Assembly (NCBI RefSeq): GCF_003013245.1
Contig: NZ_PXYY01000004.1
Location: forward strand, 1 to 54,665
Length of the DNA stretch: 54,665 nucleotides
Source: Neisseria iguanae
GTDB lineage: Bacteria; Pseudomonadota; Gammaproteobacteria; Burkholderiales; Neisseriaceae
Direction of reading: 5' to 3'
A model generated the notes under the pieces. That model did no database searches and was not told the origin of the DNA. It saw only the letters and a list, made by a program, of their open reading frames with translations. This document shows positions 26,481 to 34,234 of this stretch, one piece after another. The translations under genes and the position numbers were made by a program. The first letter of the stretch is position 1; each line of letters opens with the position of its first letter.

Positions 26481-26908
26481 TGATTCTGCTGGACACCAAT
26501 ATCATTTCTGAACCGCTCCGCCCCAAGCCTGATTCTGCCGTCATCGCTTGGTTAGACAGACAACCGGTGGAAACACTATATCTTTCCAGCATTACCGTGG
26601 CGGAACTGCGTTTCGGCATCGCCATCCTTCCCGAAGGCGGAAAAAAATGGTTGTTATTGGAAAAATTGGAAGAAACAATATTACCTGTATTTTCAGACCG
26701 AATTTTGGATTTTGACATCGAAGCTGCCACTACTTATGCCAAAGTCCGTGCAACAGCGCGGGCGGCAGGATTCACCGTTGCGGCGGCAGACGGTTATATT
26801 GCGGCCATAGCCTGTTACCACCATATGACGGTAGCTACCCGAGATACGACTCCGTTTACCGCAGCCGGATTAAAAGTCATCAACCCGTTTCTAGGTGGTA
26901 AAAAATAG
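26480..26908 (+). CDS. fitB: FitB-like PIN-domain toxin
   Basis: 142 aa. PIN RNase pattern: MILLDTNIISE with the first acidic residue (Asp5), TVAELRFG with Glu near 42, AAADGYIAA with Asp near 104, and VATRDTTPF with Asp near 122. All four acidic positions are present, so it looks active. It pairs with FitA in a 4-nt start/stop overlap. On the element it probably stabilises inheritance. Confidence 0.92.
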   Translation: MILLDTNIISEPLRPKPDSAVIAWLDRQPVETLYLSSITVAELRFGIAILPEGGKKWLLLEKLEETILPVFSDRILDFDIEAATTYAKVRATARAAGFTVAAADGYIAAIACYHHMTVATRDTTPFTAAGLKVINPFLGGKK

Positions 26909-26948
26909 TCCATACCTAACAACAGCTCTCTTAACCGACTGACAAACA

Positions 26949-26996
26949 AAAAAACCCTGTGGTCGTACAAGATTTGGTACGACCACAGGGTTTTTT
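26949..26996. terminator. Bidirectional terminator after fitB
   Basis: AAAACCCTGTGGTCGTAC and GTACGACCACAGGGTTTT flank an 8-nt loop, with A-run before and T-run after, so it can stop fitAB and the opposing patatin gene. Confidence 0.85.
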
Positions 26997-27382
26997 AATG
27001 TCTAAATTATCAGTACTATAATCTCAAACACTAGTTAGTTAAATTTCCATCTGACCTCTATAAAATTGTCGGTTGCTTTACGCATCGTAGTGGTGCGCGT
27101 TTACCATATAGACAACACAGTTAAAGCTACTGATTCTGCTGCTGACCATTTCAAACCCTCCGGCTTAACCGCTGACATTTAACTAAATTTCCAAAATTCT
27201 CAACTCCATCTAATCAGAACATTATAGTTCTATAACAATCTGCATCTATAATGTTGTAAGGTTTTAATCATAATGATTTTAGCAACCTCTTCTCATAGGG
27301 ATAATTCTAACTTGAACTTAATTTCCTTTGTGATCTAGGACAACCATCCAATTCTTATAAATATTTTACTCAAGGATTTGCA
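26997..27382. other. AT-rich intergenic region, no gene seen
   Basis: 386 nt between fitB and the convergent patatin gene. No credible coding sequence on either strand. It contains a weak inverted repeat CATTATAG ... CTATAATG (about 27221-27254). It marks the start of a clearly AT-richer cargo segment. Confidence 0.6.
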
Positions 27383-28378
27383 TCAACGATTAAAAAACCG
27401 AGGTGCTTTTACATGTTCGTCAAAAAATGCTCGTACTTTTTCTTTTCCAAACGCAGCCTTAGATGATTGATTTGCATTGGATATCAAGATCTGTTTGGCA
27501 GAATCAGTCACGTTATCTAAACCAACATACTTAGCCGAACTTTCAGTTAAATTTTCGTCTATTTCGACTAAATTTTCTTTTATTCTATGCTTAACTATTT
27601 GTTGCATAAATAATTGTTGGGAACTTAGGGTAAGCTCGATAATATTTTTTGCTGCATTTATGAAATTTCCCTCTCCCCAGTCAACTAACCCGCCTTTTTT
27701 GTTCGTATTTGGATTAATTGTCTTTTTAGATGACATGGTACCAATGGAAAGTATTTTTACATTCTCTGTATTTTGTTTGAAATAATTTTCTGCTTCGTGC
27801 AAACCAATTAGACTTGGACTATTAGCAAACAATCCCCCATCAACATATTCACTTTTATTAATAGTATGTCGTTTAAAAAAGGTTGGAGCAGCAGAGGTGG
27901 CTAAAGCAACATCCACAATTCTTAATTCGCAATCTCGTATAAAATCACAGTTATGGGCGGTCTTGAAGGTTACAGGTTTACCGACCGTATAATCAACTGA
28001 TGGAATTACTACTGGATGTTTTAAATCTCCTAATTTCGCGTCGCCGAACCACTCAGTTAAAATAGTTTTTAACCTGTCGGATTTATACTTGGCTTTGTAA
28101 ATTCCTAAAAAAGTAAAATGGTTTTTTTTAAATATTTGTTTTCCATTCTTATCAAAAATATTAACTATATCTTTGGCAGGGATTTCGTAGGCTAATGCTA
28201 AAGCTATAATGCCACCAATTGATGTTCCTGTGATTAGATCAAAATAATTCGCAATACAATCATCTTTATTTTTCTTTTTTAAATGGGATTCAATATTTTC
28301 TAAAACCGTAGCGGTATACAATCCTCGATATCCACCACCAGTTAATGACAAAATCTTGAAAGATTCATTTATATTCAT
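27383..28378 (-). CDS. Patatin-like phospholipase (CapV-like)
   Basis: 331 aa. Patatin hallmarks: oxyanion loop GGGYRG (residues 14-19), nucleophile GTSIGG (Ser53), and the catalytic Asp in DGGLFANSP (Asp180). No signal peptide. It resembles CapV phospholipases, CBASS effectors that degrade the inner membrane after a cyclic dinucleotide signal. Its start overlaps the end of an E1/ThiF gene by 14 nt. No cyclase is nearby. The region is AT-rich, suggesting acquisition. Role as a defence effector is inferred. Confidence 0.85.
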   Translation of the reverse strand: MNINESFKILSLTGGGYRGLYTATVLENIESHLKKKNKDDCIANYFDLITGTSIGGIIALALAYEIPAKDIVNIFDKNGKQIFKKNHFTFLGIYKAKYKSDRLKTILTEWFGDAKLGDLKHPVVIPSVDYTVGKPVTFKTAHNCDFIRDCELRIVDVALATSAAPTFFKRHTINKSEYVDGGLFANSPSLIGLHEAENYFKQNTENVKILSIGTMSSKKTINPNTNKKGGLVDWGEGNFINAAKNIIELTLSSQQLFMQQIVKHRIKENLVEIDENLTESSAKYVGLDNVTDSAKQILISNANQSSKAAFGKEKVRAFFDEHVKAPRFFNR

Positions 28379-29239
28379 TTAATTCACCTGATACTCCACA
28401 AAATTGACATTTGTCATTCCCAATTAAATTAATATCTTCTATTTTATTCAGATAGTGAATTGAGTTATAACGTGTTTGATAATTTTTCTCAATCTTGCCC
28501 GTGCTCAACCACTCTAGAATCATATTTATTCCCAATGAAGTAGCCATCATTCCCCCTGATACCGCATAAGGTGTAAATGCAGAACACACACCTATACGCT
28601 GTTCCGGCGAAATGTCCTTAATTGGTAAATATTCTTGATGGAAACCATCGGCAGACGAACCTAAGCACTGAATGCAACCACCTTCTTTAACTTGCTGTGC
28701 AGGATCAATCCATAAACCCTGTACACACTCGCCATTACCAAAAATCCAAAGGTGTTGAAGAATTGGTCGTTTTTCCTTCGGTAATTTCTGCAAAGTTTCA
28801 TTTAGATACTCTTGAACTTCAAGACTACCTGTTGCATCTACAATCAGATCAAAATTGTCTTTCTCAAAAAACTTTGAATCAAATGATGAGATGTTTTTAA
28901 TTTCACATCGAATTTTTTTTGCTGAAAAAAGGTATTTTCAGCTAGATGTTGTTTTATGGCAGATGCCTTGAACTGACCACAATATAACAATCCCAAAAGA
29001 TGTCTTGATACATTTTCTGCCAGAAACTGGTCTTTATCAACCAAAACAAAATCTGACTCAATTCCTGCTCCAATTTTTGTTAATGCATCTGCCATATATC
29101 CCCCAATCGCTCCAAGTCCTACCAATAATACTTTTTTGTTCAGTAGACCTTGGGGAGATTGGGCTGGTAAATATCGCAGTACACTTTTTTTAAAATCTAA
29201 TTGTTGAGTATGAACAAATTGAACCGGTTCATCCAACAA
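28365..29239 (-). pseudogene. E1/ThiF-family (Cap2-like) gene, out of frame at an A8 tract
   Basis: The first part (29239-28844) has the adenylating Rossmann core: KVLLVGLGAIGG, FVLVDKDQFLAENVSRH. The second part (about 28910-28365, other frame) continues with FDLIVDATGSLEVQEYL, GGCIQCLG, GVCSAFTPYAVSGG and the closing CQFCG; the two CxxC pairs are a zinc site typical of E1 proteins. The break is at eight A on the coding strand (28913-28920): a ninth A would join both halves into about 290 aa. No E2 domain is seen upstream; the frame runs open into a long inverted repeat. Either a decayed or a phase-variable gene. Confidence 0.8.
28913..28920 (-). repeat. Homopolymeric A8 tract in the E1 gene
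   Basis: Eight T on the + strand (eight A on the coding strand). Frame arithmetic shows A9 would restore the reading frame. Tracts of this kind are typical slippage sites in Neisseria, although A/T tracts of eight vary less than long G tracts. Confidence 0.75.
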
Positions 29240-29290
29240 TCTTTTATTTTCTTGAGACTTTAATGATCTACTACAAATTCTCTCCCAAGA

Positions 29291-29491
29291 AAAACGACCG
29301 CCGCAGCCCCGTTACCGCCTCTCTATGTTCGGCAGAAACGTCCCCACGCCCCCAAGAGAAAAATAGGCGTGGCAATTTTGCAGGTTGCCGAAGGTGCCAG
29401 AAAAGTTGCCTAAGTCTGTTTTTCTCTTGGGGGCGTGGGGACGTTTCTGCCGAACATAGAGAGGCGGTAACGGGGCTGCGGCGGACGTTTT
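29291..29491. repeat. Giant inverted repeat 1: 66-bp perfect arms
   Basis: Left arm 29298-29363 and right arm 29419-29484 are exact reverse complements over 66 nt; beyond one mismatch a further 6-7 bp pair. The 55-nt centre (29364-29418) is unpaired or weakly folded. No gene starts or ends in it except the truncated E1 frame, which runs out of its left side. Origin unknown. Confidence 0.95.
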
Positions 29492-29499
29492 TTGACGTT

Positions 29500-29696
29500 A
29501 AGTTCCCTTATGCATATAAAGGTCATCTAAAACCGCTACTTCAGATAACCTTTATATTTTAGTAATGGTAAATAATTCGCCTTATAATCTTCAAACTTCA
29601 TTGATTATCTTCATCGTAAACTCCTACACCATAGATAATTTTTTGTACAAACCTATAAAATGTGTTGCCCTTATACAACCTTTTTTAATGCTCACC
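29500..29696. other. Intergenic, degenerate uptake-sequence hairpin
   Basis: No gene seen. Around 29518-29556 AAAGGTCATCT and AGATAACCTTT form an imperfect hairpin that looks like a worn DUS pair and may end the methylase transcript arriving from the right. Confidence 0.45.
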
Positions 29697-30485
29697 TTAA
29701 AACAAAACTAATTGCTCTTCTAAAGTCAACAATGGAGCGGTTATCTTCGTTTCATCTTGACTGTGCTGTTTTGCGTCAAAAGCGGCTTTTTTTTCGGCTT
29801 CAATTTCAGCTCTCATATCGTCTTCAAAACCGCCACGCAACCAATGCACCGTCCGCCATGCCGTATGAAATTCGTTTTTTAAACTATCTCCATGTATGAT
29901 TTTCGCGGGTATACCGTAAAAATGGCATTGCACAAAACACATCCACACACACAAAACATCTATATCCACCGCAACCGCTGCCATATGTAAAGTCGGAACT
30001 TTTCCGCTATCGGCGATATGTTCAGCAAAGGCAAGCAGATTCGCACCGCTCCCGCAACATGGTTCAAGTAAGGATACAAATCTTTGTTTCTCCAGTTTCT
30101 CCGCCGTGTCGATTCCTGCCAGTTTCGCCATCACCCTTGACACTGACATCGGCGTAAAATACTGCCCGTTACGCTCGTTTGACGCGCCCAAGTCCATATA
30201 AAGCTCACCCAAAAAATCTTCGTAGCTTCCGACGTTCCCTGCATGAAGACAGCCTGAAGTTAAAACGCCCAACAGCTCAGGAAAGATTTTAAAAGCCTCT
30301 TCTTTATATTCTCGGCGGATAGTGTGGTATCGCTCCTCGCGTATTACCCAACCATCATCCCGCATATAACTATTAAAAATCGCAAGGGCTGCCAGCTCCA
30401 CGAAATCACGAAAAACATTAGACGGTTTATATGCCGCACCAAATGAATAAATAAGCTTTTTCAGGTCTTTAACCGTGTTTTCCAT
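29697..30485 (-). CDS. N-6 DNA methylase-like protein
   Basis: 262 aa. Contains RNGQYFTP, as in HsdM-type enzymes, and SAM-binding motif I LEPCCGSGANLL. The following acidic strand is AVDIDVLCVWM. The catalytic NPPY/F motif of N-6 adenine methylases is not visible; the region after GDSL reads KNEFHTAWRTVHWLRGG. It may thus be inactive or belong to an unusual subfamily found on mobile elements. No restriction subunit is nearby. It is probably co-transcribed with the gene at 30542. Confidence 0.75.
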   Translation of the reverse strand: MENTVKDLKKLIYSFGAAYKPSNVFRDFVELAALAIFNSYMRDDGWVIREERYHTIRREYKEEAFKIFPELLGVLTSGCLHAGNVGSYEDFLGELYMDLGASNERNGQYFTPMSVSRVMAKLAGIDTAEKLEKQRFVSLLEPCCGSGANLLAFAEHIADSGKVPTLHMAAVAVDIDVLCVWMCFVQCHFYGIPAKIIHGDSLKNEFHTAWRTVHWLRGGFEDDMRAEIEAEKKAAFDAKQHSQDETKITAPLLTLEEQLVLF

Positions 30486-30541
30486 TTTTTGCTCCCGAAG
30501 GTTTCAGACGACCTTTGCCGCCCGAAACCGTTTAAATGCCA

Positions 30542-30940
30542 TTACCACCAACTGTCATAAATAACTGCCCGTCCTTCGGCTATTGCTAATCGCGCATTCG
30601 CTATAAAGTTTTTGGTTTCTGTAATGTCTTCGGGATAAATTTGTGAATCTCCAAAGAAAAAGCCCGGCGTGTGTTCTAGTTTTTCTTCATTTAAATCAGC
30701 TTCCAGCCGTTCTAAATCTTCTAGTTCCAGCCGCACCGTACAACAATTAAATACATCGCATTTACCGCCTTTTTGCCGATATAGTTTTTCCATCCAGCCA
30801 TGAAGATGGTTAAACTTCCGCCAGTACGCAAATTGATTCAGTTCTGCTTCATCGCGTTCATCTTCACTCACATTCACATCGGTTTGACGGTCGCCGACAA
30901 ACTCGGCATTCATGGTGTAGCCGTACATATCAAGTCCCAT
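30542..30940 (-). CDS. Conserved hypothetical protein with MGLDMY start
   Basis: 132 aa, acidic, soluble. Opens MGLDMYGYTMNAEF, then AYWRKFNHLHGWMEKLY and ends with AVIYDSWW. Proteins with this start are common small genes on mobile elements and are sometimes mislabelled phosphoglycerate kinase; there is no kinase motif here. It lies upstream of the methylase on the same strand and both are enclosed by the two long inverted repeats. Function unknown. Confidence 0.75.
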   Translation of the reverse strand: MGLDMYGYTMNAEFVGDRQTDVNVSEDERDEAELNQFAYWRKFNHLHGWMEKLYRQKGGKCDVFNCCTVRLELEDLERLEADLNEEKLEHTPGFFFGDSQIYPEDITETKNFIANARLAIAEGRAVIYDSWW

Positions 30941-30974
30941 TTGATAATCCTTTCATAAATGTTCATTCATAAAT

Positions 30975-31202
30975 AAACAACCATCGGGGGCAGCGGCCGC
31001 CGTGTTGTGATGTCGTAAAAAATTTCAAAGCGCAAAAAGTCCAGACTGGCTTTGTGCGGCTTTCATCTTTGTCCGGTGCGCCCGTGGCGTGGTGGAAAAG
31101 GTGGAAGCCGTGCAAAGACACTTGTCTTGGTCTGGACTTTTTGCGCTTTGAAATTTAGACATCAACCAACAACACGGCGGCCGCTGCCCCCGATGGTTGT
31201 TT
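30975..31202. repeat. Giant inverted repeat 2
   Basis: Arms 30975-31046 and 31130-31202. The outer 34 bp pair perfectly (including GGGGGCAGCGGCCGCC), then a small indel, GATGTC, another small indel, and an inner perfect block of about 27 bp (TTTCAAAGCGCAAAAAGTCC). The 83-nt loop can fold further. It lies just beyond the start of the MGLDMY gene, mirroring repeat 1 at the other end of the cassette. Confidence 0.93.
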
Positions 31203-31212
31203 CAAACCTTCA

Positions 31213-31274
31213 GCCGCTTTGCGGCGTTTCCGCCCTTTTGGGCGGAATTGAAAAAACGCTTTAGGGCGTTTTTT
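31213..31274 (+). terminator. Three tandem hairpins after inverted repeat 2
   Basis: GCCGC-TTT-GCGGC (31213-31225), CCGCCC-TTTT-GGGCGG (31230-31245) and AAAAAACGC-TTTAGG-GCGTTTTTT (31251-31274). The last has the A- and T-runs of a bidirectional terminator. Confidence 0.75.
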
Positions 31275-31543
31275 GGCACTCGTTGCCTATCCTGCGTCTT
31301 GTTTTGATTTGCTGTTTATATGGGATATAGGCGTTACTTTGAGGAGGTGATACGCATGGACTTGGATATGTGTGAATATACTGAAGTATGGAAATGTATT
31401 TATTTGATTATTTGACATACTAATTATATAAATAATGATTATTTATAATTTATTTAGTATATTTTGGATTAAGAATATTGATTTTTGGAATAAATATGTA
31501 TATATTGACACTTATATGTGAATATAAATGAATAGATACGTAT
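31275..31543 (+). other. AT-rich region with a 19-codon ORF
   Basis: The sequence turns very AT-rich from about 31370. ATG 31355 follows GAGGAGGTGAT, a full match to the 16S anti-SD, and encodes MDLDMCEYTEVWKCIYLII before TGA. Its opening resembles MGLDMYGYT of the divergent gene at 30940. The rest up to 31543 has no gene and may hold the promoter of the next gene. Confidence 0.4.
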
Positions 31544-31930
31544 ATGAGTGATTTAGAAGACTTCGTGAAGAATAATGCCCCGTCAGGCAAAAAATCCAAA
31601 CTTGATGCCTTTGCCGGAGAGATTTTCACATTAAAAAACTTGGGTTACTCAGAAAAAGATATTCTGAGATTCCTGCTTGAAAAAAAAGGAATGACAGTAA
31701 GCCAGCCAACTTTGAACAGGTTTATCCGTAGCCATACCGGTAAAACTGTCGCCTCACCCGAAATAAATCATCAATCTATTAATGATTCCGTACAAGTCAG
31801 AAACAGACAGGCCAGCACTGTTACTCAGACAGATCCTGACCAAAAACAAACTAACTCTGAAATATCGGGACGTCCAATCATCGGCAAGTTTGACTTGAAC
31901 CGTAAAATTGACGTTGATGAACTGATGTAA
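31544..31930 (+). CDS. Putative DNA-binding protein with N-terminal HTH
   Basis: 128 aa. Residues about 18-62 look like a helix-turn-helix region (LGYSEKDILRFLLEKKG, then VSQPTLNRFIRSH), a layout seen in small plasmid regulators. The C-terminal half is polar and disordered-looking, ending in an acidic DVDELM. The upstream region is strongly AT-rich. It may regulate transfer or partition genes; no named family is claimed. Confidence 0.6.
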   Translation: MSDLEDFVKNNAPSGKKSKLDAFAGEIFTLKNLGYSEKDILRFLLEKKGMTVSQPTLNRFIRSHTGKTVASPEINHQSINDSVQVRNRQASTVTQTDPDQKQTNSEISGRPIIGKFDLNRKIDVDELM

Positions 31931-31931
31931 A

Positions 31932-31962
31932 AAAGCCGTCTGATTCACTCAGACGGCTGTAC
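31932..31962. terminator. Paired uptake-sequence hairpin between convergent genes
   Basis: GCCGTCTGA-TTCAC-TCAGACGGC between the HTH gene and the opposing vapC-type toxin gene. Confidence 0.75.
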
Positions 31963-31975
31963 CAACAATAACGAA

Positions 31976-32380
31976 TTATTTAATCTGCTCGACTACCAAG
32001 CCCTTACTTTCAAGCAAAACTGCTGCCTTACGGTCAAAAGTAACGAAACACGATGCTCCCATCATGCGTCCCAAAAACTCGTTGACTCCGTCGGCAAAGT
32101 CGCCATTGTCTTCCATAATGGCAAACCCCGCTCCCAGCTCGTCCTCCTGAATAACCAAATTGGGGATAGATTCGGAAAAACTGCGAAGTTGTTGCAAAAC
32201 AAGGTTTTTTTCCATTTTATAACTACGGGTCAAAACCCATACGCATTCTAAAAATACCGTGGTTGGCACAATCACACTATCAGCACTTTCCAGTAATTCC
32301 AATGCCTTATCTCTTTGTACCAAATCGTCATCAACGAACAACCGTACCAAAACATTGGTATCAATAGCAATCTGCCTCAT
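31976..32380 (-). CDS. vapC: VapC-like PIN-domain toxin
   Basis: 134 aa. PIN RNase signature: IAIDTNVLVRLFVDDD (Asp7), FLECVWVLTRS (Glu near 44), a middle acidic residue in GDFADGVNEF, and VTFDRKAAVL near the C-terminus. It follows an AbrB-type antitoxin with a start/stop overlap. It is the element's second PIN toxin and is distinct from fitB in sequence and antitoxin class. Confidence 0.88.
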   Translation of the reverse strand: MRQIAIDTNVLVRLFVDDDLVQRDKALELLESADSVIVPTTVFLECVWVLTRSYKMEKNLVLQQLRSFSESIPNLVIQEDELGAGFAIMEDNGDFADGVNEFLGRMMGASCFVTFDRKAAVLLESKGLVVEQIK

Positions 32381-32664
32381 TTGAGTTTCAATCCTTCAGA
32401 ACCTGCCGCTGCCCCAGCATCGGCAATAGCTTCGTTCAGCTCGTCAATGGATAGATGGACATCATGCGGATTGCCTAAACAACCGGCGAAATCCCTAAAT
32501 GATTTGTGAGATACAGTATTCTTTTTTTCTGCCCGTATCCGCAGCTCGCCGTTAGGCAGTTTGCTGACATGGATTCTGTCTCCGGCAGTAATGCCCAAAT
32601 GCAGCAAAAACTCTTTTTTCAGCGTAACCTGATTTTTAGCGGTTAATCTCAAAGCCGTTCCCAT
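32377..32664 (-). CDS. vapB: AbrB-fold antitoxin
   Basis: 95 aa. The first half is a SpoVT/AbrB swapped-hairpin domain: LRLTAKNQVTLKKEFLLHLG, then GDRIHVSKLPNGELRI. The C-terminus (SFRDFAGCLGN, then LSIDELNEAIADAG) would bind the PIN toxin encoded just downstream. A 13-bp perfect palindrome lies 18 nt before its start codon and is the probable operator. Confidence 0.85.
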   Translation of the reverse strand: MGTALRLTAKNQVTLKKEFLLHLGITAGDRIHVSKLPNGELRIRAEKKNTVSHKSFRDFAGCLGNPHDVHLSIDELNEAIADAGAAAGSEGLKLK

Positions 32665-32681
32665 GATTAATCTCCATCAAA

Positions 32682-32709
32682 CAAAGTAAGGTAACTTTAC
32701 CTTACTTTG
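32682..32709. promoter_or_regulatory. Operator palindrome of the vapBC-type pair
   Basis: CAAAGTAAGGTAA-CT-TTACCTTACTTTG, 13-bp arms around two bases, directly upstream of the AbrB-type antitoxin gene on the minus strand. Confidence 0.85.
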
Positions 32710-33117
32710 TATCTCGTCTCAACCCATTTATCCACAAAACCTGTACATATCCCTCCCTCAAAAACGCTCTATATCCTCCCAAACGTCAATATCCATCTGT
32801 ATCAGCCATAAATTGCACAAAAAACAATCAGGCGGCCGCCTGTAATATTTTTTGATAGTGGTCTGTGATCGTGGTCTTTGTATAAAGGTCGTCTTATGGG
32901 GACAAAGTTCTCTGTCCTCAAAAGCCAATGTTCTTTGATCAATATGTACAAACACAGTATTTTCAATTACTTATTTCAAACAAAAAAGCTGATTTTTATC
33001 ATCTGATTTGGGTAATAATAGGAAGATGGGATGGAAAAACAGGTGGACATATCCCAATCTGCGCCGAAAAACAGGCAAAAAAGCCTTTCAGACGACCTTT
33101 CCGGCTTCAAAGGGCGC
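32710..33117. other. Intergenic region, no credible gene
   Basis: Small open frames here show no protein-like pattern. It contains one TTTCAGACGACC uptake word at about 33088. Confidence 0.5.
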
Positions 33118-33138
33118 AAAAAAAGCTGCCGGAGCAGC
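33118..33138 (-). terminator. Terminator of the replication-like gene
   Basis: On the minus strand GCTGC-TCCG-GCAGC is followed by seven T, 33 nt after the stop codon at 33171. Confidence 0.75.
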
Positions 33139-33170
33139 ATTTGGGCGTGGCGGTGCCAACAGCCTGATGA

Positions 33171-33938
33171 TTACTGTTTTTTCCTAAAGAGGTTTTTGAG
33201 ATTTTGGCGATCGGGATTATCGGGATTCCGCTGCCCACCAGTATCAGGGGGCGGATGGGAGGATTGTTTGATTTGCTCTTCATACTCAGCCCGCGCTTTG
33301 CGCGTGGCCGCCTCGGATGTGGACGGCGCGGGGATATTGGAGGAACGGTCAGATGGATAGAAGCCCGCCCAACCGTTCAGAATCGATTTCTGCATCACGA
33401 CATCGAGGTCGTAGTTTTTGTTTTTGAGGTCTTTGAGCTGGTTGAGCAGGTTTTTTTTCTGCTTGATATTGAGGGGCTTGCCTTTTTCGGCACGCATCTT
33501 TAAAAAGTCATTCCAAAGTGTGAGGTTAATCCACTTCTCAAGGCGGAAATTGTCGGTATCGATATGATAACGGCTGTCGAATTGCGGCACTGCCTCGCCT
33601 TTAACTAGATAGCAAAGCTCCAATAAACGCTCTTTGTTGAGCTGCCAGTGCATTCTGCCGTGTACGCCTGCGCGTCGGCATTGGATCACGCCTTTGCCCA
33701 ATAAAAATTCCCGCGCTTTTTCGTAGCCGCGACGGGTTAAGCCCAACTCAGCGAGCAACTGGACAGCGGTCTTGTAAAACCAACCCTGACGCTTCGGCTC
33801 TTTATCGGCCAAGTCGCTCCACCAAAACAGCCCCGTCAACAATGTCGCCGCATGGATATTAGAGCCGCACAAAAGCCCGAACTCGCGATAAACCACGAAG
33901 TCCGTTGTAATGTGATGGCGGATGTCAGCGGTGAGCAT
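33171..33938 (-). CDS. Replication-like winged-helix protein
   Basis: 255 aa. The N-terminal 110 residues look like a winged-helix domain (WFYKTAVQLLAELGLTRRG, EKAREFLLGKGVIQCRR), as in phage replication or helicase-loader proteins. The second half is charged (KQKKNLLNQLKDLKNKNYD), with a Pro/Ser-rich tail ending LKNLFRKKQ. It lies just downstream of a Cro-like gene in the same direction, a phage-like early-operon layout. Probably needed for replication after excision; the exact family is uncertain. Confidence 0.6.
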   Translation of the reverse strand: MLTADIRHHITTDFVVYREFGLLCGSNIHAATLLTGLFWWSDLADKEPKRQGWFYKTAVQLLAELGLTRRGYEKAREFLLGKGVIQCRRAGVHGRMHWQLNKERLLELCYLVKGEAVPQFDSRYHIDTDNFRLEKWINLTLWNDFLKMRAEKGKPLNIKQKKNLLNQLKDLKNKNYDLDVVMQKSILNGWAGFYPSDRSSNIPAPSTSEAATRKARAEYEEQIKQSSHPPPDTGGQRNPDNPDRQNLKNLFRKKQ

Positions 33939-33944
33939 GGTTAT

Positions 33945-34130
33945 TTATTTTCTCTTGTTGTAAAGAGAAGGATTGACTTTCAATTTTCCATTTGTGATTT
34001 TCTCAATCCTATATGCTTGTTTTTCGGGAATAATATCCTTCCATTGAGTGACTGCTGAAGGGCTAACATCCAAGTGCTGAGCGGTAGCACTTTTAGAGCC
34101 GAAGAATTTTAGGACATCTGCTTTCAACAT
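33945..34130 (-). CDS. Cro-like regulator (YdaS type)
   Basis: 61 aa, essentially one HTH: LKFFGSKSATAQHLDVSPSA, then VTQWKD. It is divergent from the CI-like repressor at 34235 and shares its operator region. It precedes the replication-like gene by 6 nt. By analogy with phage Cro it would favour the active, transferring state. Confidence 0.8.
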   Translation of the reverse strand: MLKADVLKFFGSKSATAQHLDVSPSAVTQWKDIIPEKQAYRIEKITNGKLKVNPSLYNKRK

Positions 34131-34147
34131 AATTTTTACCTGTCATT

Positions 34148-34210
34148 TTAAGTATTCTTAAATTATAAGTGTGAAGAAAACTTAAAGCAAGATGGGTTAA
34201 GATAACTTAA
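34148..34210. promoter_or_regulatory. Two CI/Cro-type operators in the divergent promoter
   Basis: TTAAG-TATT-CTTAA (34148-34161) and TTAAG-ATAA-CTTAA (34197-34210) are both perfect and lie between the Cro-like and CI-like genes. Extra half-sites CTTAA occur between them. Confidence 0.85.
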
Positions 34211-34234
34211 ATACTTCTCAAGCAGGCTAATATC

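Noticed and set aside
29263..29562. 99-codon frame crossing giant inverted repeat 1
   Set aside because: It reads through both arms of the palindrome, which explains its length; composition is not protein-like.
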